DNA of 64,000 nucleotides from Paenarthrobacter histidinolovorans (GTDB taxonomy: Bacteria; Actinomycetota; Actinomycetes; Actinomycetales; Micrococcaceae): contig NZ_BMPM01000011.1 of NCBI RefSeq assembly GCF_014647595.1, positions 62,001 to 126,000 of the forward strand. Direction: 5' to 3'. Under the pieces are notes generated by a model that had not been told where the DNA came from, ran no database searches, and was given only the letters and a program-made list of their open reading frames with translations. Shown piece by piece: positions 33,103 to 42,797 of the stretch (position 1 is the stretch's first letter; every line of letters starts with the position of its first letter). A program made the position numbers and the translations under genes.

Positions 33103-34722
33103 ATGGATCAAGTATTGACGTCCGGGGCCGGTGGGGCGTCCCCAACTTTGGCTGCCGAAAATGACAGCGATCCCCAAATCCTGAACCTCGTCCGCCAAGG
33201 TGTCACGGACGCCTTTGACACTCTTTACAAGCGGCATGTCCAGATCGCCCACTACGTCGCACGCACGCAGTCGGACAACCCCAGCGACGCCGATGACGTC
33301 GTCGCGGAGGCCTTCGCCACCATCTTCCAATCCCTGAAAGACGGCAAAGGTCCCAAGGAGTTTTTCCGTTCGTACCTCCTGACGGTTGTGCGGCGCACAG
33401 CGCACGAACGCAACCGGAAAGCCAGGCTCACGCAAACCGCAGCGGACGACGCCATCCTGGATTCAGCTGTCCATGATGACGATCCTGTGGTGGGTGATCT
33501 TGAGTCGAGCATCATGGCAGGTGCCTTCAAATCACTGCCCGAACGTTGGCAGGCTGTCCTGTTCCACCTTGATATCGAGGGTTTGAAGCCGGCCGCTGTC
33601 GCCCCGCTGGTGGGCCTTACGCCCAACGGCGTCTCCTCCTTGGCCATCCGGGCCAGGGAAGGCCTGCGTCAGGCCTACCTCCAACACCACATCAGCCGCA
33701 GCGTTGACCAGGCCTGCGACGAATTTGCCGGCCAGCTCGGCAAATATGTGCGCAACGCCCTCAAACGTACTTCCAAGGAAAAGGTGGAAACCCACCTTGA
33801 AGACTGCGCCAAGTGCACTGCTTTGTTGATGGAACTCAACGACATCCAGGGCGGCATGCGCGCCATCCTCTTCCCCTTGGTTGCGGGCGTTGCCTTTACC
33901 CCGGCGGCTGCCGCAGCCGTCGGCTGGCCGGGCGCCGGTGCCGGGGCGGTGGGAGGTAAAGCCGCCGCCTTTGGCTTTCACGGAGTCAGCCAGTCCTGGA
34001 AAATCCCGGCAGCCTCCGTGATGGGTGTCGCAGCCCTGGCCGGGGTCCTCACCTGGTTCCTGCAACCCGTCCCCGGTCCCGCCTCCGTGACTGTTGCAGA
34101 ATCTCCTGCCAGTATTCCGACAACCAAAGAACAGGCGCCCAACCCGGTTCCAAGCAGCAGCGCGGCGCCCGAACCCAGTGCCACAGCGGAGCCACCGCTC
34201 CTCCCTGTCGTTGGGCCAACGGCTGTGCCATCCGAGACCGCCAGCCAACCTCCCGCCGTCGTGATTCCGCCGGAAGAGCCGCCGGGAAGGCGCGCGGTCG
34301 TCGTGGACCCCGGGATCACTTACTCGACGACGGCGCCGCAGGCTGCCCCTCCAGCGGCACCCCCGAGGCAAACGGTCGAAGCGACGTTCACGGCGGCAAG
34401 TGAGGGCCCAGGGCCCCTTCATCGAAACCTCTACATCCGGTTTTCGCTGAGCGGGGATGGATCGCCGGGCGCTGCCGAAGCGATCTTCTCGTTGCCAGCA
34501 GAATCCACGTTCGTTGCGGATCAAGCTGTGGTGCCGGCCGGATGGGGCTGCGATATTTCAGAGTCCCATCAGATCAGATGCACCGCCGCGGACCTGGACG
34601 CAGACCAGTTGGCGTTTGTTCTTCCCGTAACCATGGAGGAGGGCGCGACGAGCAGCACCGTGGCTTACCAACTCGGAGGGCAGGACATCGTGCCGAAATC
34701 CTTCATCAGCACCTTCCACTAA
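33103..34722 (+). CDS. ECF sigma factor fused to zinc-type anti-sigma domain, membrane segment and extracellular domain
   Basis: Protein of 539 residues. Sigma region 2 lies at about 25-105 (LVRQGVTDAFDTLYKRHV, DADDVVAEAFATIFQSL) and region 4 at about 140-195 (LPERWQAVLFHLDIEGL, VGLTPNGVSSLAIRAREGLRQAY). An anti-sigma ZAS motif HX3CX2C (HLEDCAKC) sits at 231-238, a hydrophobic segment at about 302-322, a Pro/Ser/Ala-rich linker to about 420 and an extracellular beta domain after it. So sigma and anti-sigma are one membrane-tethered chain, as in a few actinobacterial ECF groups. Release would need proteolysis or a conformational signal. The ATG at 33103 is preferred over a TTG at 33076. It precedes the DUF11 wall-protein gene, its likely target. 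Confidence 0.85.
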   Translation: MDQVLTSGAGGASPTLAAENDSDPQILNLVRQGVTDAFDTLYKRHVQIAHYVARTQSDNPSDADDVVAEAFATIFQSLKDGKGPKEFFRSYLLTVVRRTAHERNRKARLTQTAADDAILDSAVHDDDPVVGDLESSIMAGAFKSLPERWQAVLFHLDIEGLKPAAVAPLVGLTPNGVSSLAIRAREGLRQAYLQHHISRSVDQACDEFAGQLGKYVRNALKRTSKEKVETHLEDCAKCTALLMELNDIQGGMRAILFPLVAGVAFTPAAAAAVGWPGAGAGAVGGKAAAFGFHGVSQSWKIPAASVMGVAALAGVLTWFLQPVPGPASVTVAESPASIPTTKEQAPNPVPSSSAAPEPSATAEPPLLPVVGPTAVPSETASQPPAVVIPPEEPPGRRAVVVDPGITYSTTAPQAAPPAAPPRQTVEATFTAASEGPGPLHRNLYIRFSLSGDGSPGAAEAIFSLPAESTFVADQAVVPAGWGCDISESHQIRCTAADLDADQLAFVLPVTMEEGATSSTVAYQLGGQDIVPKSFISTFH

Positions 34723-34979
34723 GTCGTCCGAAGAGCTCAATTCGCGGGCCCAAAAAACTTTTTTCTGATTTTGCGTCACGATTTGCGGTTTTCGCACACT
34801 ATGCAGTTGAGATGCCTTTGCCTGGGCGCTACACAGAGGGACAGTCGCCTTTGCGCGTCATGAATCGCTGTGCGGTGCGCATGCTTTTTGGCAGCAACGT
34901 TCCCGCATCCGCCGCCTCATGAAAGGGACCCAGTGCCTCCACTACGTCCTTGGTGTGGTCCAAACAGACAAGAGATTCA

Positions 34980-37900
34980 ATGAAGTCTTCATACTTACGA
35001 AGACTGTTGGCGACCGTGCTTGCGGCAGCCGTCATTGTTCTTGGCATATACCCCGCTTCGGCGCAGCATGCCTCGGCTACCACATCCGGTAGTCCGGGCA
35101 TTGCCCAGCCTGGAACAGCGGTCTATACCGAGGACTTCTCAAACAGTGATGCGACCACAGCGGCCATCAACCTGATCAACTACACAGGAGGCCCGGCCGC
35201 TGCCGGTGAGTCCTACGCTGCCGACCAGCCCTATACGCCGGCCGGTGGGCAGTGCAACGGGTGGATCCTCAGCTCGGTTACTCCTTTGCCATCCTCGGAC
35301 GTTGGATGCCAAAGAAACCAAGGCGGGTGGCAACAGATCCAGCAGATGTCGTCGGCTCTCGGCCAGGCACAAGGGATGACGCCAGCCCAAGCCTCCGGAA
35401 ACCAGGCGCTGTCCGAATACACGAACAGTTCTGATGGGCGGATTACCGCGGGTACTGAATTCCGAACGCAGTCCAACAGTATCCCCGCGATAGCCGGGCA
35501 CTACTATGCGGTGTCTGCCTACTTCGCCGAGGTGAATTGCCACGCAGCGCACGCCAAGGAAACCTTCAGTTTGCTCCTCAACGGGACTCCGGTGGTACTG
35601 GCGAAGGGTTTGGATCCCTGTGGGACCAGTACCTCGCCGGAAGTCCAGGTCACCAAGCTGCAGTCGGATGCGTATCAGATACCTGCGGGGACCGCGCCCT
35701 CGCTTGGCCTTGAACTGCGCAACGAAGCGACGACGGGCATCGGCAACGACGTAGCGTTCGACCTGCCCCGGATTGTGGATGTAACGCCGCAGCTGGACAA
35801 GTCGTTCTCTCCTGCGCTCATCGCACCGGGCGGAACGTCCACGCTTTCCCTGACCGTCACCAACACTGACGACGTCAAGTCCAAGAGCGACTGGTCCATC
35901 ACGGACACCCTTCCGGCCGGTCTGGTAGTCGCAGGAAGCCCCAATGTTGGCGGGACCTGTGTTCAGGCTGCCGGCACTGCTCCGTTCGTCAAGACAGCGG
36001 TCGCCGGCGCTGATTCCATCTCCGTAAGTGGTGGCGACCTGGCGGCCGATATGGAGTCCTGCACCATCACGGTTGACGTCACGTCGGATACCGAGGGAAC
36101 GTATGTCAACGGTCCGGCGAACATTGTCACCAACCTGAATCCGCCGGCAGACGCGACGCTTGTTGTCCGCGCTCCCCGTATTGCCTTGAGCAAGGCCCTG
36201 GACGCTCCGCGACTGGCTGATGCGGATCAGTTCACCATGGAGATCCGTTCGGGTTCTGCCTCCGGCCAGGTTGTCAGCAACACCTCGAACGCCACTACCA
36301 GTGGCTCCGGTTCAACAGTTTCGGTCGGATCCGGTACCACGGGCACTTACCTTGCCGATGCGGGTACCAGCTACTACCTCACCGAGTCAGGCGGGTCCAA
36401 CCTGTCCGATTACAACAAGTCCATCACCTGCACGGACGCCAACGGACTGCAGACCAACCTGCCGGCCGGCGCTGCGTTTGATGGCTCCCTGGCGCTGGTA
36501 CCGGTTGCCGGCGCAGACATCAACTGCGTGCTGACCAACACCGCACAGTCGGCTCCTTCGATGACATTCACCAAGAGTGCTGACGCGTCCGGGGTCCAGT
36601 CGCCCTCCGTGGTTGGTGACAAGATCACCTACTCCTTCACGGCCACCAACACTGGAAATGTGGCGCTGACGGATGTTGTCATCAACGACCCCCTGGCTGG
36701 CCTCTCCACCCTGACGTACAGCTGGCCGGGAACCCCGGGCACCTTGCTGCCGGGCGAGACTGTCACGGCGATGGCAAGCTACGCCATCGCGCAGGCTGAC
36801 ATTGACGCAGGACACGTGGCCAACTCGGCAACCACCTCGGGTAATCCTCCGACCGGTCCGCCGGTGACCCCGCCGCCCGGCACCACCGACACTCCGCTGA
36901 CCCATGGACCCGCCATGGAGTTCCGCAAGTCGGCCGATGCCTCCGCCATCCGGAACCCGTCCGCCGTGGGCGACAAGATCACTTACACCTTCACTGTCAG
37001 CAACACCGGGAACGTGAAGTTGACCAACGTCTTCATCGATGACCCGTTGGCAGGCCTCTCGGCACTGGTCTACGCCTGGCCGGGGACTGCAGGCGAACTG
37101 CTCCCTGGCCAGACGATGACGGCTACTGCAACGTATGCCGTCACCCTGGCCGATATCAATGCCGGTCACGTTGCCAACACGGCCACGGCGACAGGCACTC
37201 CGCCACTCGGCCCGCCGGTAACGCCTTCCCCGGCAGCAACGGACACCTCCGTGTTGCCGTCGCCGGGCATGGAATTCACCAAGACGGCCGATGCTTCCGC
37301 CGTGCAGTCACCATCAAAGGCCGGCGACAGGATCACCTACACTTTCACGGCGAAGAACACCGGCAATATCGTATTGACCAACGTCGCCATTGACGACCCC
37401 CTTGCCGGACTCTCTGCCCTGAGCTACAACTGGCCCGGCGTTGCAGGGACCCTGTTGCCTGGTGAAACAGTGAGCGCAACCGCGACGTACGCCATCAAAG
37501 AGGCGGACATCAACGCCGGTCATGTCGCCAACGGCGCCACGGTCACCGGAACCCCACCTGGCGGTCCGCCGGTAGCACCTCCGTCGGGCGCCACCGATAC
37601 GACACTGACTCCGTCGGTTGGAATGGAGTTCACCAAAGTGGCTGACACGTCGGCTGTCAGTTACCCCTTCAGTGTGGGGGACCTCATCACCTACACGTTC
37701 ACGGTGAAGAACACGGGGACCGTTCCACTGAACGGCGTGCGGGTCAACGATCCCATCCCCGGGTTGTCGACCGTGGCCTACAGCTGGCCCGACGCAGTCG
37801 GAACCCTGCTGCCCGGTCAGACGGTGACCGCTACAGCGACATACGTCATCGGACAGGCGGATTTCACGTCGGGCATGGTGGCCAACACTGCCAGTGCAAC

Positions 37901-38141
37901 CGCCTCGCCCCCAACGGGACCGCCATTGAGCACGCCTCATGCAACCGCGGTAGTGAGCTTCCCCCCGGCGATCCGGCCGGTGCCCGGCTACCCGGAAGGA
38001 AGGTCGCTGGTCCGCACAGGAGTTGTTCTCACCGCGCTGCCCATTGGCCTCCTGGCTGTGGGCGCTGGCATCTTCCTGTTCCTTTCCGGACGCCGGAAGC
38101 GTTTCGGGACCCAGACAGCAGGCGGTGTCACCATCCCATGA
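34980..38141 (+). CDS. large DUF11-repeat cell-surface protein
   Basis: Secreted and anchored protein of 1053 residues. A signal peptide runs through MKSSYLRRLLATVLAAAVIV to about Ala-Ser-Ala near 33. A lectin-like N-terminal region (about 40-260) with several cysteines follows, then two beta domains, four DUF11 repeats of exactly 118 residues (528-999), and a C-terminal hydrophobic helix ending in GRRKRFG. LVRTG just before that helix resembles a sortase signal of the LPxTG/LAxTG kind, with the rest in the expected order. Probably a stalk-like surface adhesin. The 257 bp before it contain no gene and should hold its promoter. The lipoprotein gene overlaps its stop. Confidence 0.9.
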   Translation: MKSSYLRRLLATVLAAAVIVLGIYPASAQHASATTSGSPGIAQPGTAVYTEDFSNSDATTAAINLINYTGGPAAAGESYAADQPYTPAGGQCNGWILSSVTPLPSSDVGCQRNQGGWQQIQQMSSALGQAQGMTPAQASGNQALSEYTNSSDGRITAGTEFRTQSNSIPAIAGHYYAVSAYFAEVNCHAAHAKETFSLLLNGTPVVLAKGLDPCGTSTSPEVQVTKLQSDAYQIPAGTAPSLGLELRNEATTGIGNDVAFDLPRIVDVTPQLDKSFSPALIAPGGTSTLSLTVTNTDDVKSKSDWSITDTLPAGLVVAGSPNVGGTCVQAAGTAPFVKTAVAGADSISVSGGDLAADMESCTITVDVTSDTEGTYVNGPANIVTNLNPPADATLVVRAPRIALSKALDAPRLADADQFTMEIRSGSASGQVVSNTSNATTSGSGSTVSVGSGTTGTYLADAGTSYYLTESGGSNLSDYNKSITCTDANGLQTNLPAGAAFDGSLALVPVAGADINCVLTNTAQSAPSMTFTKSADASGVQSPSVVGDKITYSFTATNTGNVALTDVVINDPLAGLSTLTYSWPGTPGTLLPGETVTAMASYAIAQADIDAGHVANSATTSGNPPTGPPVTPPPGTTDTPLTHGPAMEFRKSADASAIRNPSAVGDKITYTFTVSNTGNVKLTNVFIDDPLAGLSALVYAWPGTAGELLPGQTMTATATYAVTLADINAGHVANTATATGTPPLGPPVTPSPAATDTSVLPSPGMEFTKTADASAVQSPSKAGDRITYTFTAKNTGNIVLTNVAIDDPLAGLSALSYNWPGVAGTLLPGETVSATATYAIKEADINAGHVANGATVTGTPPGGPPVAPPSGATDTTLTPSVGMEFTKVADTSAVSYPFSVGDLITYTFTVKNTGTVPLNGVRVNDPIPGLSTVAYSWPDAVGTLLPGQTVTATATYVIGQADFTSGMVANTASATASPPTGPPLSTPHATAVVSFPPAIRPVPGYPEGRSLVRTGVVLTALPIGLLAVGAGIFLFLSGRRKRFGTQTAGGVTIP
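36561..37976 (+). repeat. four 354-bp tandem repeats encoding DUF11 domains
   Basis: Repeat starts fall at 36561, 36915, 37269 and 37623, each exactly 354 bp (118 codons) apart. Each unit opens with M(T/E)F(T/R)K.AD.S, contains GD.ITY.FT..NTG, DP..GLS, a SWPG-like WP, LLPG(E/Q)T and ends in a Pro-rich linker (GPPVTPP type). The units diverge at DNA level, so this is an old duplication held to constant length. Confidence 0.92.
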
Positions 38142-38566
38142 ACATTTCAGTAGCGTACCTGGCGGGCATACTGGTTGCCGCCACAGCATTGTCAGCTTGT
38201 TCTCCGCCGCACAGCAGCGAAGCGGGCAATCCGCCGTCGTCAACCACGACCCAAGCCGCCACCACGGGCCAGGCAAAGCCGGCGAACCCGGGCACTGGCA
38301 TCATCGAGGCCACCACCATGACCTCCTGCGACACGGCGCCCGGGAAGGTGACGGCGAAGGGGACTGTCACTCCGCCGGCCGGTGCCAAGGGAACAGTCAA
38401 GATCACCGTGAGTTGGGTGGATTCAAAGACTTCTGCCGTGCTTGCCCACGGAGAGCAGACCTTCATGGACGCCGCAGCAGACGAGTCTCTCGACTGGGTG
38501 ATCAACGCAGAGATCTCAAAGCCAGGGGTGGACGTCAAGTGCGTCCTCGGGGCCACGGTGCTTTAG
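38138..38566 (+). CDS. putative lipoprotein
   Basis: Protein of 142 residues. A lipoprotein signal is clear: a hydrophobic segment and lipobox LSAC with Cys21 as the acylated residue, then a Ser/Thr/Pro/Gly-rich linker. The mature part (about 55-142) is a small beta domain (CDTAPGKVTAKGTVTPPAGAKGTVKITVSW, and two further Cys) resembling an Ig-like fold. Translated from an ATGA overlap with the wall protein, so probably produced together and displayed on the membrane outer face. Function unknown. Confidence 0.8.
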   Translation: MNISVAYLAGILVAATALSACSPPHSSEAGNPPSSTTTQAATTGQAKPANPGTGIIEATTMTSCDTAPGKVTAKGTVTPPAGAKGTVKITVSWVDSKTSAVLAHGEQTFMDAAADESLDWVINAEISKPGVDVKCVLGATVL

Positions 38567-38621
38567 CGCCCGGGCTCCAGCAGCAGGTCTCAAGCAGCCG
38601 GGACCGCTGTTCCTTTGGAGA

Positions 38622-38663
38622 AGCGGCCAACCAGGTACCACTACCCGGTTGGCCGCTTTTTTT
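38622..38663. terminator. intrinsic terminator
   Basis: AGCGGCCAACC (38622-38632) pairs with GGTTGGCCGCT (38647-38657), followed by seven T residues on the plus strand. It terminates the surface operon. The convergent gene's stop lies in the loop, and the A-rich left side may serve the minus strand as well. Confidence 0.92.
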
Positions 38664-39006
38664 GCCACTGGCCGGCATGCCAAAAGAGAAGTCCTGCGGT
38701 GAGCAGAATGGCGCCCAAGAGCGCGTAAGGCGCGTTCGACAACATCATGTACGTGAATTGGGCCGTTGAGGCAGACTGATACGGCGCGGGGGCGACCAAG
38801 GCTCCGGCTGCCGTGGCTATGGCCCAGATCCCCACCCACATCAAGCCTGCGTCGAGAACCCAGAGGGCGATGATGAAGGGGTTCACGGTCAGGCGCTTTG
38901 GTGGCGGGTCCGCCGTTTCGGGGACGTGCGGGCTGACCGCCTGCACGGCGTTGCCATGCTCGTCGATTTCGCGGAAACCGAGCCGCTCGTGAACGTGGTC
39001 TGTCAT
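38641..39006 (-). CDS. small membrane protein, 121 aa, unknown function
   Basis: The ATG at 39006 is preceded by GGGGGACCC. The first 40 residues are hydrophilic (MTDHVHERLGFREIDEHGN). Two hydrophobic helices follow: FIIALWVLDAGLMWVGIWAIATAAGAL and TYMMLSNAPYALLGAILLTAGLLFWHA, with a basic QKKRPTG tail. I do not recognise the family, and actinobacteria have many such two-helix proteins. Its stop is inside the terminator loop of the convergent lipoprotein operon. Confidence 0.75.
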   Translation of the reverse strand: MTDHVHERLGFREIDEHGNAVQAVSPHVPETADPPPKRLTVNPFIIALWVLDAGLMWVGIWAIATAAGALVAPAPYQSASTAQFTYMMLSNAPYALLGAILLTAGLLFWHAGQWQKKRPTG

Positions 39007-39251
39007 GGGTCCCCCAACCTCGGACTGTCGTTGTCCCTGCACTCTACTCCTGGCGGCCCTGGGCCGGGGACCGGGAACGGGGCCCGGCACCGGAGGGCTG
39101 CAGCGGCCCATCACTTCCGCCCCGGGAGCGACCGTATTCTCCATGCAAAACGCCATCCAGGAAAGTCAATGACGGACTGAACCCGGGGTTGTTTGCCCAG
39201 AAACCGCCTTCCAAGCGAAATAGGTCACAAAAGTTTGACGGAAAGGCTTAC

Positions 39252-39270
39252 CTAAGTAAGGCTTACCTTG
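39252..39270. promoter_or_regulatory. DtxR/IdeR iron box before desA
   Basis: CTAAGTAAGGCTTACCTTG matches 13 of 19 positions of the DtxR/IdeR consensus as I recall it (TTAGGTTAGGCTAACCTAA), and GGCTTACCTAA just upstream (39245-39255) is a second strong half-site. TTGACG at 39235-39240 could be a -35 box, so the repressor would cover the promoter under iron sufficiency. The rest of the gap 39007-39234 shows nothing else I can name. Confidence 0.75.
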
Positions 39271-39307
39271 CTAACAAGCGCCCCAACGCAAACGGAAGGA
39301 AGCTGAC

Positions 39308-40866
<1,559 letters not shown>

Positions 40867-40870
<4 letters not shown>

Positions 40871-42210
40871 GCACCCAGGATAACGCCAGGATTTACGACG
40901 TAGCAGGCATCGGCGTCGGGCCCTTCAACCTGGGCCTCGCAGCGCTTAGCGCACCAGTGGAGAACCTCGATTGTGTGTTCCTGGACCGCCGCGAGTCCTT
41001 CGACTGGCACCCCGGCATGATGTTGGAGCCGGCGCATCTGCAGGTTCCGTTCATGGCGGACCTGGTCACCTTGGCTGACCCGACGTCGCCTTTCTCGTTC
41101 CTGAACTTCCTGAAGCAGACGGGCCGGCTCTATCGCTTCTATATCCGCGAGAACTTCTACCCGCTGCGCGCCGAGTACAACCAGTATTGCCAGTGGGTGG
41201 CCGGCCAGCTTGAGTCTGTTCGTTTTAGCACGGATGTGCTGGATGTGACCTACGACGACGGCGTGTACCGCCTTCTGGTACAGGGCCCGGACGGCGCTGA
41301 GGTTCTTCGCGCCCGCAAGCTGGTCCTGGGCACGGGAACCTCCCCGTACGTTCCGGACTCCTGTGCAGGAATAGTGGAAGCTGGCGGACTCGTCCTCCAC
41401 AACGCCGACTACCTGTCCCGGAAGAGTGAGCTGCAGTCCAAGCGCAGCATCACAATCGTGGGCAGCGGCCAGAGTGCTGCGGAGCTCTACTACGAACTCC
41501 TCCAGGAAATCGACGTCTACGGTTACCAGCTGAACTGGGTCACCCGCTCCGGCCGCTTCTTCCCGCTGGAGTACACCAAACTCACTCTGGAGATGACTTC
41601 GCCGGAGTACGTGGACTACTTCCACTCACTCCCGGGCGAGCAGCGGGATTCGCTGATCAAGAGCCAAAAGAACCTGTACAAGGGCATCAACTCGGACCTG
41701 ATCGACGACATCTACGACCTCTTGTACACCAAGAGCCTTTCCGGCATGGTGGACACGCAGCTGCACACGCACTCGTCACTCACCGCCGCGGACTGGGATC
41801 CCGCCACGGGCACCCACACGCTCCAGTTGCACCACGAAGAACATGGCCGCGACTACAGCCTTGAGTCCGAAGCTGTGGTCCTGGCAACCGGCTACAGCTA
41901 CAAGGAGCCCAACTTCCTGGCCGGCATCCATGACCGGATCCGCCGCGACTCCAAGGGCCGCTTCGATGTGGAGCGCAACTATGGAACCGGTGTGGAACCC
42001 GGCGAAATCTTCGTCCAGAACGCGGAACTCCACACACACGGCTTCGTCACGCCGGACCTCGGCATGGCCGCCTACCGCAACTCCGTCATCCTTCGTGAAA
42101 TCACCGGCCGCGAGGTCTACCCGATCGAGCGCAGCATAGCCTTCCAGCAGTTCGGTGCGCCCGCACCCGTTCCCGCTGCGGCCCCGGAAACCGCCGGAGC
42201 CGCCGTATGA
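40867..42210 (+). CDS. desB: lysine/cadaverine N-hydroxylase (FAD monooxygenase)
   Basis: IucD/PvdA/DesB-family N-hydroxylating monooxygenase of 447 residues. It N-hydroxylates cadaverine with NADPH and O2. Motifs are GIGVGPFNLGLAAL (FAD), FDWHPGMMLEPAHLQVPFMADLVT, VGSGQSAAELYYEL (NADPH) and VVLATGYSYKEP near the C-terminus. GTG start overlapping the desA stop. The C-terminus ends in a Pro/Ala-rich tail (APAPVPAAAPET). Confidence 0.93.
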
Positions 42211-42797
42211 GCTTCACGTTCCGACCCGTAGACCCGGTGGCCGACGCACCCGTCCTCCACGGCTGGGTGAGCCAGGAGTACGCCCGATTCTGGGGCATGG
42301 TTTCGGCCACCGGGCAGGACGTTGTGGAGGAATACACGAAGATCGCCGAATCCGGTCATCACCAAGCGTTCCTGGGGCTCGACGACGGCGTTCCCGCCTT
42401 CCTGATGGAGCGGTACCGCCCTGAGTCATCGCCATTGGCGGACGTTTACGAGGTTCAGCCCGGCGATGTTGGCATGCACCTGTTGGTGTCTCCGCCCCCC
42501 GCTGATCCGCAGCCAGGCTTCACCACCGCCGTAATGCAGGCTGTCATGGCCGAACTGTTCGCTGACCCCGCAACCCAGCGGATCGTCGTCGAGCCTGACG
42601 CCCGCAACCACAAGATCCATGTCCTGAACGAGAAGGTGGGCTTCCAGCCGCACGGCGTGGTGACCCTTCCCGCCGTCGACCCTGCCGAAGACCACAAAAA
42701 GGCGCTGTTGAGCTTCTGCACCCGCGAGGAATTCCTCGCCACCCTGACCCCGATTCTGGCCGCGCCCGTCGCGGCGACCAGAGGAGAATCCCTGTGA
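42207..42797 (+). CDS. desC: acyl-CoA:hydroxycadaverine acyltransferase (GNAT, IucB-like)
   Basis: Acetyltransferase of 196 residues of the siderophore RhbD/IucB/DesC group. It acylates N-hydroxycadaverine with acetyl- or succinyl-CoA to form the hydroxamate. Signatures are FRPVDPVADAPVLHGWVSQEYARFWGM, GDVGMHLLVSPP, RIVVEPDARNHKIHVLNEKVGF, where the last is the CoA-binding end of the family. ATGA overlap with desB and GTGA overlap with desD. Confidence 0.92.
   Translation: MSFTFRPVDPVADAPVLHGWVSQEYARFWGMVSATGQDVVEEYTKIAESGHHQAFLGLDDGVPAFLMERYRPESSPLADVYEVQPGDVGMHLLVSPPPADPQPGFTTAVMQAVMAELFADPATQRIVVEPDARNHKIHVLNEKVGFQPHGVVTLPAVDPAEDHKKALLSFCTREEFLATLTPILAAPVAATRGESL

Noticed and set aside
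36561..37976. Possible CRISPR-like array
   Set aside because: The 354-bp units are in-frame protein repeats with no spacer structure.
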